Shown in pieces: positions 41,538 through 49,360 of a DNA stretch of 49,628 nt. The position numbers and the translations under genes are program-made. Below the pieces are notes generated by a model. That model had not been told where the DNA came from. It searched no databases and saw only the letters and a program-made list of their open reading frames with translations. The DNA is from Megasphaera sp. MJR8396C (GTDB lineage Bacteria > Bacillota > Negativicutes > Veillonellales > Megasphaeraceae): the NCBI RefSeq assembly GCF_001546855.1, contig NZ_KQ958161.1, forward strand, positions 1-49,628, in the 5' to 3' direction. The first letter of the stretch is position 1. Each line of letters starts with the position of its first letter.

Positions 41538-41599
41538 ATGACGAATGCACCAAAAATGAGTATAATATAATTGTTATTGTGATAGTACATTTTTGTACT
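41538..41599 (+). promoter_or_regulatory. Promoter and inverted repeat of the OPT transporter gene
   Basis: TATAAT (41561-41566) with a weak -35 ATGACG (41538-41543), spacing 17. Directly after the predicted start, AGTACA (41584-41589) and TGTACT (41594-41599) form a perfect 6-bp inverted repeat around TTTT, a possible repressor site. Confidence 0.5.
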
Positions 41600-41628
41600 T
41601 ATTAATTCTTACTTTGGGAGGTTTTTCT

Positions 41629-43719
41629 ATGAAACCACAATCAAACTTGACTGTGAACTACCCAAGTATGCCGGAATTAACCGCCCGCGGGATGATTCTC
41701 GGGGCCTTGATTACCGTTATCTTCACGGCATCCAACGTATACTTGGGCTTAAAAGTCGGTCTGACGTTCTCCTCGTCCATTCCGGCTGCAGTCATCTCCA
41801 TGGCAATCCTGCGCATGTTCAAAGATTCCAACATCTTGGAAAACAACATGGTACAGACGCAGGCCTCTGCTGCCGGCACCTTATCTGCAATCATCTTCAT
41901 TCTGCCGGGCTTGCTCATGCTGGGATACTGGCAAGGATTCCCCTTCGGGGAAACGTTACTGCTCTGCGCCTGCGGCGGCTCTCTCGGTGTCTTATTTACG
42001 ATTCCCCTCCGCCGTGCAATGGTCGTCAACAGCGACCTGCCCTACCCGGAAGGCCGGGCTGCTGCTGAAATCTTAAAGGTCGGCAGTGAAATCCGCCAAG
42101 AAGAAGCGGATGGAAAAGCGGGCGCTAAGAAGGAAACGGGCATGAAAGACATCGTCGGCGGTACGGCACTGGCTGGTCTCTTTAGCCTCTGCTCCAACGG
42201 CTTCCACGTCCTCTCCTCGGAATTCAGCTACTGGCTCCACTTCGGAAAAGCCATCACCCAGATTCCCCTTGGCTTTTCAACAGCCCTCCTCGGTGCCGGT
42301 TACCTCATCGGCATCACCAGCGGTATCGCCATCTTAGTCGGTACCCTCTTGTCCTGGTACGTCTTCGTTCCCTACCTGACCTCGGTCCTGACTCCGGCTG
42401 AAGGCCAATCGGCGGCTGCCTTTGCTCAGACCATCTGGGCTCAGAAAGTCCGCTTCATCGGCGCCGGTTGTATCGGTATCGCTGCTGTCTGGACCTTGAT
42501 CCGCTTGGCTAAACCGGTCGTCGACGGCATTAAAATGTCGATTGACGCCCTTCGCGCCAACGATACGGAAGAAAAGAAAATGCTCCACCATACGGATATC
42601 GATATGACGCCGAAATCGGTCGGCCTCGTATTCCTGGCTATCCTGGTCGGACTGTTCATCACCTTCTATTCCTTCGTAAGCAACGCCGGTCTGTCCTTAT
42701 CGGTCACCCTCATGTTCATCGTCATCGGCATCTTAGTCGCCATCCTCATGGGCTTCTTCGTCGCCGCTGCCTGCGGGTACATGGCCGGTTTGATCGGCAC
42801 CTCTGCCAGCCCGATCTCCGGGATTGGTATCCTTGGCATCATCATCTCGTCCCTGGTCGTCCTCGGCCTCGGCTCTTCAGCCGGTATCTTTGAAACCCTT
42901 CAGGGTACGCAGTTTGCAACGGCACTGGCCATCTTCATTACCAGCGTCATCGTCAGCATCGCTGCTATTTCCAACGATAACCTGCAGGACCTCAAGACCG
43001 GTTACATCGTCGGTGCTACGCCGTGGAAACAGCAGGTCGCCCTCATCTTGGGCTCTGTCGTCGGCGCTCTCGCCATCGCTCCGGTCCTGAACCTCTTGTA
43101 TCAGGCTTACGGCTTTACGGGTGCTCTTCCCCGTGCCGGCATGGATCCGACCCAGGCCCTGGCCGCACCGCAGGCAACGTTGATGACGACCATCGCTCAA
43201 GGTATCTTCAGCGCCAGCCTGGACTGGAATTACATCCTATTCGGCGTCGGCGTCGGCATTGTCGCCATCATCATCGATTTGATTTTAACGAAAAACACGA
43301 AAGCCCTGGCCTTACCACCTCTGGCTATCGGCATGGGCATTTACTTACCGCCTACCCTTGAAATTCCTTTGGTCATCGGCTCCGTTATGGGCTACTTCGT
43401 CAATCGTTCCCTGAAAGCTCGCGCAGCTCGCCGCAGCCCGGGCCATGAAGAAGAAGACGTCGAAGCCTGCAACCACCGCGGTGTCCTCTTCGCCTCTGGC
43501 CTCATCGTCGGCGAAAGCCTCATGGGCGTCATCATCGCCCTGCTCATCGTCGTATCGGTCACCTCCGGCGGCAGCGAAAATCCTCTGGCTCTGGTTGGCA
43601 AGGACTTCCAGTCCACCGCCGATATTCTCGGCCTCATCGCCTTCATCGCCATGATCGTCATCTTTATCCGCCACATCTTCATTACCAAGTTCACGCCGGA
43701 AAGCGATTCGAACAAGTAA
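41629..43719 (+). CDS. OPT family oligopeptide transporter
   Basis: A 696-aa integral membrane protein with about 15 hydrophobic helices. It has the OPT hallmarks: ELTARGMILGALITVIFTASNVYLGLKVGLTF near 14-45 (in pieces), SSIPAAVISMAILR, and NNMVQTQASAAGTLSAIIFILPGLL near 70-94. A cytoplasmic loop near 160-175 and another near 300-320 carry charged residues. The prokaryotic OPT/YSL branch takes up di- to tetrapeptides or metal chelates. ATG at 41629 follows GGGAGG; the longer frame to 41593 overlaps the inverted repeat. Single-gene unit with its own terminator; pepD diverges upstream. Confidence 0.93.
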   Translation: MKPQSNLTVNYPSMPELTARGMILGALITVIFTASNVYLGLKVGLTFSSSIPAAVISMAILRMFKDSNILENNMVQTQASAAGTLSAIIFILPGLLMLGYWQGFPFGETLLLCACGGSLGVLFTIPLRRAMVVNSDLPYPEGRAAAEILKVGSEIRQEEADGKAGAKKETGMKDIVGGTALAGLFSLCSNGFHVLSSEFSYWLHFGKAITQIPLGFSTALLGAGYLIGITSGIAILVGTLLSWYVFVPYLTSVLTPAEGQSAAAFAQTIWAQKVRFIGAGCIGIAAVWTLIRLAKPVVDGIKMSIDALRANDTEEKKMLHHTDIDMTPKSVGLVFLAILVGLFITFYSFVSNAGLSLSVTLMFIVIGILVAILMGFFVAAACGYMAGLIGTSASPISGIGILGIIISSLVVLGLGSSAGIFETLQGTQFATALAIFITSVIVSIAAISNDNLQDLKTGYIVGATPWKQQVALILGSVVGALAIAPVLNLLYQAYGFTGALPRAGMDPTQALAAPQATLMTTIAQGIFSASLDWNYILFGVGVGIVAIIIDLILTKNTKALALPPLAIGMGIYLPPTLEIPLVIGSVMGYFVNRSLKARAARRSPGHEEEDVEACNHRGVLFASGLIVGESLMGVIIALLIVVSVTSGGSENPLALVGKDFQSTADILGLIAFIAMIVIFIRHIFITKFTPESDSNK

Positions 43720-43774
43720 GTCAAAGATTTGGTGTATTAAATTTCTGTTAGAAATTAAAAAAGTTTTTCTAAAG

Positions 43775-43818
43775 AAAGTCCTCGCTCCGATTTTCGTCTT
43801 CGCAGCGAGGACTTTTTT
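43775..43818 (+). terminator. Terminator of the OPT gene
   Basis: Perfect 11-bp arms AAGTCCTCGCT and AGCGAGGACTT around a 17-nt loop, then TTTTT. Confidence 0.85.
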
Positions 43819-43895
43819 GTATATTTTTAAATAATCACGTATAATAAAAGCAAGCATCAGAAATCCTATTGATTCACCCAAAGGAGGTCTTTTCC

Positions 43896-45194
43896 TTGCA
43901 ATTCCCCAAGCTTGATAAACAATCCCTGACAGAAGGCATCGTCATCCCGAAAATGGTAAAAGTCCGGCAAAGCTTTCCCTCTCATAATCTGACCGATCCC
44001 ATCGGCCGGTTAAAGGAACAGCTTCAATCCCTCGATAAAAATACCATCGAAAACTTGGCGGGAAAACGCATCGGCATCACAGCCGGCAGCCGCGGCCTGC
44101 CCCACTATAAGGAGCTCATGAAAGTCCTTTGTGACCAGCTTAAAGCATGGAAGGCCCAGCCCTTCGTCTTCCCCGCCATGGGCAGTCATGCCGGAGCGAC
44201 GGCAGAAGGCCAAAAGGCCCATTTAGCCCAATTCGGGATCAACGAAGACTACCTCGGCGTGCCCGTTTTATCGACCATGGATGTCGTCACCGTCGGCACC
44301 CTGGACGACGGTTTTCCCATTTACTGCGACAAGAACGCCTATGAAGCCGACGGCATCATCTTGTTTAACAAGATTAAACCGCACACGCACTTCAAATATA
44401 GCCACGAATCAGGGCTCTTGAAGATGATCTGCATCGGCTGCGGGAAGCACAAAGGGGCCTCGGCCTTTCATGGACGAGGCTATGATTCCTTTGGCCCCAA
44501 CCTGGAACGGGTCGCCAAGGCCTTCTTAAACAAAGTAAACGTCGTCTTTTCTGTCGCCATGGTCCAGAGTCCCAGCGACGACATCGCCGCCTTAGAAGTC
44601 ATCCCGACCGAAAAATTCTTTGAACGCGACGCCGCTCTCCAGACCTTGGCCAAAGAAGAGATGCCGCGCTTGAAACTCCCCCATATCGACGTCCTGATCG
44701 TCGATGAAATCGGTAAAGAAATCAGCGGTACCGGGATGGACCCCAATATCACCGGCCGGACAGAACGCTTCAGTCAGGAAGAAGCCTTCCGCTCACTGGC
44801 ACCGGAAATCGAACGCATCGTCATCCTCGACATTACCGAAGCCTCCCACGGGAACGGTTCCGGCTGCGGTATGGCCGATATCGTCAGCTACCGTTTCGTA
44901 AACAAGATGGACTTCGCCTCCGTTTACACCAATTGCATTACGGCCAAATCATTCCGCATGGCCTTACTGCCCCTTTACGGCAACAGTGATAAAGACGCCA
45001 TCGAAATGGCCATGGCCCATTCCTTCCTGACCGAACCCAATAAAGCCAAGGTCGTCCGCATCAAGAACACCTTGAAACTGGAAGAAATCGAATGCTCCAC
45101 GTCCTGCCTGGAAGATATTGAAGGCCGTTCCGATATGGCCGTCGTATCCGATCCGTTTACTTGGTCGTTTAATGACGAAGACAATCTATGGTAG
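43896..45194 (+). CDS. LarA-like (DUF2088, lactate racemase domain) protein
   Basis: A 432-aa protein of the LarA superfamily, whose characterised member racemises lactate with a nickel-pincer nucleotide. ITAGSRGLPHYKELMK near 65-80, FPAMGSHAGATAEGQ near 96-110 and NKIKPHTHFKYSHESGLLKM near 162-181 correspond to the histidine and lysine sites of LarA. This subgroup is longer on the N side and most members have unknown substrates. No larB, larC or larE is near. The start is TTG at 43896, seven bases after AAGGAGGT; the longer ATT frame lacks a site. Terminator shared with the convergent esterase gene. Confidence 0.8.
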   Translation: MQFPKLDKQSLTEGIVIPKMVKVRQSFPSHNLTDPIGRLKEQLQSLDKNTIENLAGKRIGITAGSRGLPHYKELMKVLCDQLKAWKAQPFVFPAMGSHAGATAEGQKAHLAQFGINEDYLGVPVLSTMDVVTVGTLDDGFPIYCDKNAYEADGIILFNKIKPHTHFKYSHESGLLKMICIGCGKHKGASAFHGRGYDSFGPNLERVAKAFLNKVNVVFSVAMVQSPSDDIAALEVIPTEKFFERDAALQTLAKEEMPRLKLPHIDVLIVDEIGKEISGTGMDPNITGRTERFSQEEAFRSLAPEIERIVILDITEASHGNGSGCGMADIVSYRFVNKMDFASVYTNCITAKSFRMALLPLYGNSDKDAIEMAMAHSFLTEPNKAKVVRIKNTLKLEEIECSTSCLEDIEGRSDMAVVSDPFTWSFNDEDNLW

Positions 45195-45195
45195 C

Positions 45196-45238
45196 AAAAA
45201 AGCATTGCCGCAGTCTCGCGTTGTGGCAATGCTTTTTT
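45196..45238. terminator. Terminator between larA-like gene and esterase gene
   Basis: Perfect 14-bp arms AAAAAAGCATTGCC (45196-45209) and GGCAATGCTTTTTT (45225-45238). It can serve the two convergent genes. Confidence 0.9.
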
Positions 45239-45250
45239 GTCAGTACCGTA

Positions 45251-46900
45251 TTATAAGCCTTTATGACCGATCGCATCCATCCAGGCAAAGAGTTCCGTTA
45301 AGTCGTAGTCACCGCCGTGGCCCTGTCCCCAAGGAGAGGCAAAGTCCACAGTATATCCGGCCTGCTGCAGCCGCAGGGCCAGGAGAGCCGGTACGGCAAG
45401 GGTCGTATCCCGGTCGACTTCACCGTGGCGAATACGCCAATATTTAGCCGTTTGAACCTTTGATGTCCCGATATAATTCAAGGGATTGAGCATCTTTACG
45501 ATGTCCTTGTCGGCCGTCGTTGCCGTCGATAAGGAATGGGCCTGACCATAGGCCGTAAAGTGCTGTTTATCGATCGAAGCCGTACCAAATTCCTGGTTTT
45601 CTCCGGAACTCAAGTCTAAGGCATCGAAGGCCGGCGCCGCCTTTAACCGATTGACATCACGGGCATAACCGGCTAAATCCATATCCACGACCTTTCCATC
45701 CTGTATCGTCAGCCACGATTTTGAAGATAAATCGATACCGCTGTCCAGTGCCTTTTGCGCAGACGCCATGTAAATCGATTTAATGTATGTTTCAAAAGTA
45801 CCGTGTCCATTTTCATCAAGGGTCAGGGCTGTGCCATTCGTATCGACGAGATGAAGGCCATTGATATACGCAGGATAGGCGGCTTTCAGATCCCGCGAGA
45901 CCTGCTGCTGGGCTTCCGTCATCACCGTCCCGGTCGCAGCCTCCATAGGCGCATTATCCGGCCGGTTGCCAACCGTCGGTGGTGCGCCGCCCGGCATGCC
46001 AGTCCCTTCGTTGGCACCGCTTTCCATCATCGCTGGAGGCATCATGCCGCCCTTTCCCTGATGATAGGTGTTTACACCGTTAAACATCCATTCATAAGCC
46101 ATATCGGCATGGTCAAGGTCGGTAATGGGGCAGTACACGCTGGATGCGTAAATATCGTCTCTTTCATCGGCAGCGCCGAGGGCCTTTAAATAGTTTTCAT
46201 AATCAGCGCTGTTTCCCGTCGCCCCGATAAGGGAGGACAAGGCACCGCCGGCACTCGTCCCGTTGGAGATAATCTTTTCCGTGTCGCCCGGTACACGACC
46301 GGAATTATGGCGCAGATAGCGGACGGCAGCCTTCATGTCGACGATCAGGGCGGGAGCCTTACCCGTATAGGACCCGTCAGTCCCTTGATTCGTCCGGCCG
46401 CGAGCGCCCGGTGCGGCCACGACATAGCCCTTAGACAGAGCGACGAGAATCGCGTTCGCTCCGCCCGTCATCCGATCTTGCTCCGACGGTTGTCCCGGTT
46501 CCCCTGGCATATATCCGCCAACGGTATTGGGCAGAAAAATAGGCGCCGTCTTGGCCGTATATCCGTTGATGGACTTCCCTTTGAAATAACCCTCCGGAAC
46601 GTAGATATTCATCGCTTGATAGGTCGTATCGACAGGGTGGGCTACGTAAACTCGATTTTCATAGGCCCGAAAGGCGACTTTCTTGCCATCGACAGTCATC
46701 ATCTTTTTTTCATATTTCGTCGTATCCAGGTCGAGACTGTAAACGGCCTTGACGGCAGACGCCGCCTTAGCCTTTGTCGCCCCGGCCACCGCCTGTACCT
46801 GCCCCAGCGTCTGCGAGTTCAGTGTCTCATTGGCGGCCAAAGCCGTCCCGCCAGTCATCAAAAGGCAGAGCACCGCGGCCATTACCTTGCTATTCTTCAT
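45251..46900 (-). CDS. Exported subtype B tannase-like alpha/beta hydrolase
   Basis: A 549-aa protein with a signal peptide (MKNSKVMAAVLCLL, ending at LAA near 23). The body is an alpha/beta hydrolase like bacterial subtype B tannases and feruloyl esterases: MNIYVPEGYF near 97-106, GYVVAAPGARGRT near 158-170, the nucleophile Ser216 in SNGTSAGGALSSLIG, an acidic residue in RHGEVDRDT and the catalytic His528 in GQGHGGDYDLTELF. A methionine/proline/glycine-rich insertion near 283-315 is unusual. It would release gallate or other phenolic acids from plant esters, outside the cytoplasm. The natural substrate is not shown. Single-gene unit. Confidence 0.82.
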   Translation of the reverse strand: MKNSKVMAAVLCLLMTGGTALAANETLNSQTLGQVQAVAGATKAKAASAVKAVYSLDLDTTKYEKKMMTVDGKKVAFRAYENRVYVAHPVDTTYQAMNIYVPEGYFKGKSINGYTAKTAPIFLPNTVGGYMPGEPGQPSEQDRMTGGANAILVALSKGYVVAAPGARGRTNQGTDGSYTGKAPALIVDMKAAVRYLRHNSGRVPGDTEKIISNGTSAGGALSSLIGATGNSADYENYLKALGAADERDDIYASSVYCPITDLDHADMAYEWMFNGVNTYHQGKGGMMPPAMMESGANEGTGMPGGAPPTVGNRPDNAPMEAATGTVMTEAQQQVSRDLKAAYPAYINGLHLVDTNGTALTLDENGHGTFETYIKSIYMASAQKALDSGIDLSSKSWLTIQDGKVVDMDLAGYARDVNRLKAAPAFDALDLSSGENQEFGTASIDKQHFTAYGQAHSLSTATTADKDIVKMLNPLNYIGTSKVQTAKYWRIRHGEVDRDTTLAVPALLALRLQQAGYTVDFASPWGQGHGGDYDLTELFAWMDAIGHKGL

Positions 46901-47019
46901 CCTCTAAACCACCTTTCTTGAATCGTTTTGAATTTAACTATCGCTATTTCTCAGTATAGCATAAAAATATCCCTCTATGATGGCAATTTGTTTTCCACTG
47001 TTGATCAAAATTGATATTA

Positions 47020-47063
47020 CAAAAAAAGACTGTGCCTCAGGATATCCTGAAATGCACAGTCTT
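47020..47063 (-). terminator. Terminator of the Rrf2-PAP2 operon
   Basis: Arms AAGACTGTGC (47026-47035) and GCACAGTCTT (47054-47063) with an inner TCAGGA/TCCTGA pairing. On the minus strand seven T follow. Confidence 0.85.
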
Positions 47064-47066
47064 AAT

Positions 47067-47639
47067 TTATCGTCTCCACAAGATACGCAGCAAATACGTC
47101 AGTATATGCCAGCCATACAGCAGGCGATCCGCCAATTGTGAACAAAGTTTACTTTTGTAAACAGCATAACTGGAAGCGGCGCCTAAGAAGAATCCGCCGA
47201 TGACATCGCTGACGTAATGAAGGCGACAGAGGACGCGTGACGCGCCGAGAATGACCGACAATATCAAGGCAGGCAGTCCCCATATACTTCGCCGCAGGAG
47301 CAGCATGACGGCAACGGCCATGCTGTTCATGGCATGATTACTGGGAAACGAAGCATTGGCTTTATGTTTCACCAAAGCAGGATCGGCGGCCAGGGTAAAG
47401 GGACGAGGCCGATACCAAAGTTTACCGATAACCCACGAAACAGTTGAGGCGAAGATGACGGAAAACAAGCAATAAAGCAAGTTTTTTCGCTCTTTACGCT
47501 GTTCGCTCCCGGGTTTAGGCCGGAACCATTCAACCAGGCCGTAGAGAATAAACAAGCCGTGTCCAAAGCGGGTAAAGCCGGACAAAAGGCGAAGCCACAG
47601 GTTCTGTCGGGCTATGAGATATTGGATAAGTCGAACCAT
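47067..47639 (-). CDS. PAP2-family phosphatase, undecaprenyl-diphosphatase-like
   Basis: A 190-aa membrane protein with about five hydrophobic helices. The three PAP2 motifs are complete: KLWYRPRPF near 80-88 (K-x6-R-P), FPSNHAMNS near 104-112 (P-S-x-H) and SRVLCRLHYVSDVIGG near 139-154 (S-R-x5-H-x3-D). The family dephosphorylates lipid pyrophosphates such as undecaprenyl diphosphate (BcrC) or phosphatidic acid. ATG at 47639 is preceded by GGGAGG; six further codons to a TTG are possible. It lies 19 bp after the Rrf2 gene and probably shares its transcript. Confidence 0.88.
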   Translation of the reverse strand: MVRLIQYLIARQNLWLRLLSGFTRFGHGLFILYGLVEWFRPKPGSEQRKERKNLLYCLFSVIFASTVSWVIGKLWYRPRPFTLAADPALVKHKANASFPSNHAMNSMAVAVMLLLRRSIWGLPALILSVILGASRVLCRLHYVSDVIGGFFLGAASSYAVYKSKLCSQLADRLLYGWHILTYLLRILWRR

Positions 47640-47658
47640 ATGCCCTCCCGTTACCAAA

Positions 47659-48099
47659 TCAACTCTGTTTACGTATAGCTTGTTCCATCGTACCGGCCAT
47701 ATCGGCCAGAGATATGCGGCGCATCTGATTTTCCATGGCCTCCTGCACCTGACTCAATTTATCGTCCAGGCTGATATGAATCGTCTTACCGACCGGACAT
47801 TTCGGACAGGGGTGTTCGTGAAAATGGAACAGGGAATCGCTGGGGATACAGTCAACGGCATAGTAAACGTCGTATAAACTGATATCCTGCAAGTCCTTTT
47901 TCAGTGCCGCACCGCCGGTGCCTCGCTTGACGTCAATAAAATCGGCCGCCTTTAATTGGGTAAGCAGATTACGAATGATGACCGGATTGGTACCGACACT
48001 GGAAGCAATGAAACTGCTGGTCACTTTTTCCGTTTTTTCAAAATATGCAATGCACAGCAAGGTATGGACAGCCATCGTAAGACGACTGGAAATCTGCAT
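47659..48099 (-). CDS. Rrf2-family transcriptional regulator
   Basis: A 146-aa regulator. The N-terminal winged helix-turn-helix has the family start MQISSRLTMAVHTLLCIAYF, recognition helix near SFIASSVGTNPVIIRNLLTQL (29-49) and wing RGTGGAAL near 59-66. Cysteines at 84, 98 and 101 (HPCPKCPVG) take the place of the Fe-S or redox cysteines of this family. The YwnA-like layout is likely. It lies two bases after the CDCPAC gene and, with it, behind a promoter flanked by a 16-bp inverted repeat (48485-48541), which it probably binds. Confidence 0.9.
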   Translation of the reverse strand: MQISSRLTMAVHTLLCIAYFEKTEKVTSSFIASSVGTNPVIIRNLLTQLKAADFIDVKRGTGGAALKKDLQDISLYDVYYAVDCIPSDSLFHFHEHPCPKCPVGKTIHISLDDKLSQVQEAMENQMRRISLADMAGTMEQAIRKQS

Positions 48100-48101
48100 C
48101 T

Positions 48102-48446
48102 TTAAATAGCCCCCACTTCACGGAGAATGGCTAAAGCCGGCGTGCAGGCCGGGCAGTCACAGAACTTGGCCCCATTGGCTTTAAGCTCTTTGGCATGTTC
48201 CAAGAGTTGAGCCGCGGCATCTGCCCCCAAAATCTTAGCCGCCGTATCCGATCCGGCAAAGCCGAGGAGTTCATCAATCGTCGATACACCTTGTTTCAAG
48301 GCTTCAACATAAGCCGGCGTAGCTGCCTCTTTATCAGCAGCAGCAAGCCATGCCTGAGCTTCTTTTTTCAAGGTAGGGTTGCAGCTCGGTGCTGCTACTA
48401 ATTCCTGCGTTTTCGAAGTCATGAAGTCGATAAGCTTTTTATCCAT
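48102..48446 (-). CDS. Small CDCPAC-motif protein
   Basis: A 114-aa alpha-helical protein. Near residue 17-23 it has VAAPSCNPT, and near the C-terminus KFCDCPACTPALAILREVG, with a C-x-C-x2-C pattern suited to metal or redox chemistry. I remember similar short proteins in Firmicutes being labelled Hsp90 in databases, but nothing here resembles Hsp90, and I regard the function as unknown. ATG at 48446 with GGGAGGAAT is chosen over the longer frame. First gene of an operon with the Rrf2 regulator, whose stimulus it may reflect. Confidence 0.7.
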   Translation of the reverse strand: MDKKLIDFMTSKTQELVAAPSCNPTLKKEAQAWLAAADKEAATPAYVEALKQGVSTIDELLGFAGSDTAAKILGADAAAQLLEHAKELKANGAKFCDCPACTPALAILREVGAI

Positions 48447-48484
48447 TATAATTCCTCCCAACAAAAGAACCATTCACTATGTTA

Positions 48485-48541
48485 TAACCATTAACATTAC
48501 ATCTTAATCATAGTTGATTTAAAAAGTAATGTCAATGGTTA
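48485..48541 (-). promoter_or_regulatory. Promoter flanked by a 16-bp inverted repeat (Rrf2 operator candidate)
   Basis: On the minus strand TTGACA (48535-48530) and TATGAT (48512-48507) are 17 bp apart. The arms TAACCATTAACATTAC (48485-48500) and GTAATGTCAATGGTTA (48526-48541) match at 15 of 16 positions and are 41 bp apart centre to centre, about four helix turns. One arm covers the -35 box, the other the transcription start. Confidence 0.75.
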
Positions 48542-49030
48542 CAATGCGCTAAAAGTACATTTTCAAAATAAACAAAATTAAATTTATTTACCCTAGTTTA
48601 TAGTTTATTATCGGCTTAAATAAGCCGTTCTTATTTTTAAATCCACGAAGATTAAACAAAATATTCTCAATGTAAACGTCGAAAAATTTCCCGTATTATA
48701 TCGAAATAAAGCGGTCCCTCGCTCCCAAAATAAAGTAAAAAAAGAGGTCCCCAAAAAAAGCTTGATGCAATACGATATGAGGAAGAGTCGAAGATATGGG
48801 CGGTACGGCAAAGATGGAAAAGAAGAAGGACTTAGTAAAATCGGTAATTGCTGCAGCCCAAAAAGAGAACCAAGACGGGCAGAGACGCTGCAACAGCATC
48901 CATTCGCCAGACTTGTCGCCGTTGACGATACCCCTTCGACCAGATCAGAAGTCGTGAAAATGGCTGCAGATGATGTCAAGCGCAGTAGTCCTTCATCGAT
49001 GTAATAGATGTTGACGCACCCGTCGGTGCA
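48542..49030. other. Region of probably decayed coding DNA
   Basis: No intact gene. On the plus strand a short frame from ATG at about 48796 (MGGTAKMEKKKDLVKS) runs well for some 30 codons, then seems to continue in another frame (ETLQQHPFARLVAVDDTPS), as if a base were lost near 48880. The protein is unrecognised. A GTGC-type hairpin near 49010-49040 has no T run. Confidence 0.4.
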
Positions 49031-49297
49031 TCAAAACACCTGCATAAAAGGGCGCAGAACGGTTTTAACGGCCGCAGGTAATCCCCTTTTATCCGGAGAA
49101 ATGTTTAACGCCGCCAGGGCCGTTACGACGTCTTTTAGGGTCGTCGTCCCCGGCATGACGGCTACACGGTAGCGGTTGCTCAGTTTGATCGTTGCTATAT
49201 CGAGGCAGGCAATACAAGGTCTTCTGGTCAGGGATTTCAGCAGGTCTTTCCCTCTCTTTAGGGGCAAAAGATAACCATCTGTAAAACCTTGTCTCAA
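49031..49297 (-). pseudogene. Short hypothetical ORF, possibly a gene fragment
   Basis: An 88-codon frame whose codon use (GTC, GCC, CTG) matches the local genes, with the segments CIACLDIATIKL, YRVAVMPGTTTLKDVV and ISPDKRGLPAAVKTVL. Only a TTG start is available, and the frame begins right behind a terminator without promoter. I do not recognise the family. It may be the rest of a gene that lost its 5' part, or a real small gene. Confidence 0.35.
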
Positions 49298-49307
49298 AGA
49301 GCAAAAA

Positions 49308-49342
49308 AAGCCTCGAAGACGAATCTCCGAGGCTTTTTGTAT
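49308..49342 (-). terminator. Terminator of the KDPG aldolase gene
   Basis: Arms AAAAAAAGCCTCG and CCGAGGCTTTTT with an 11-nt loop; on the minus strand seven T follow. It is 20 bp beyond the stop at 49361. Confidence 0.85.
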
Positions 49343-49360
49343 TTCAACAGGAATATAGTC

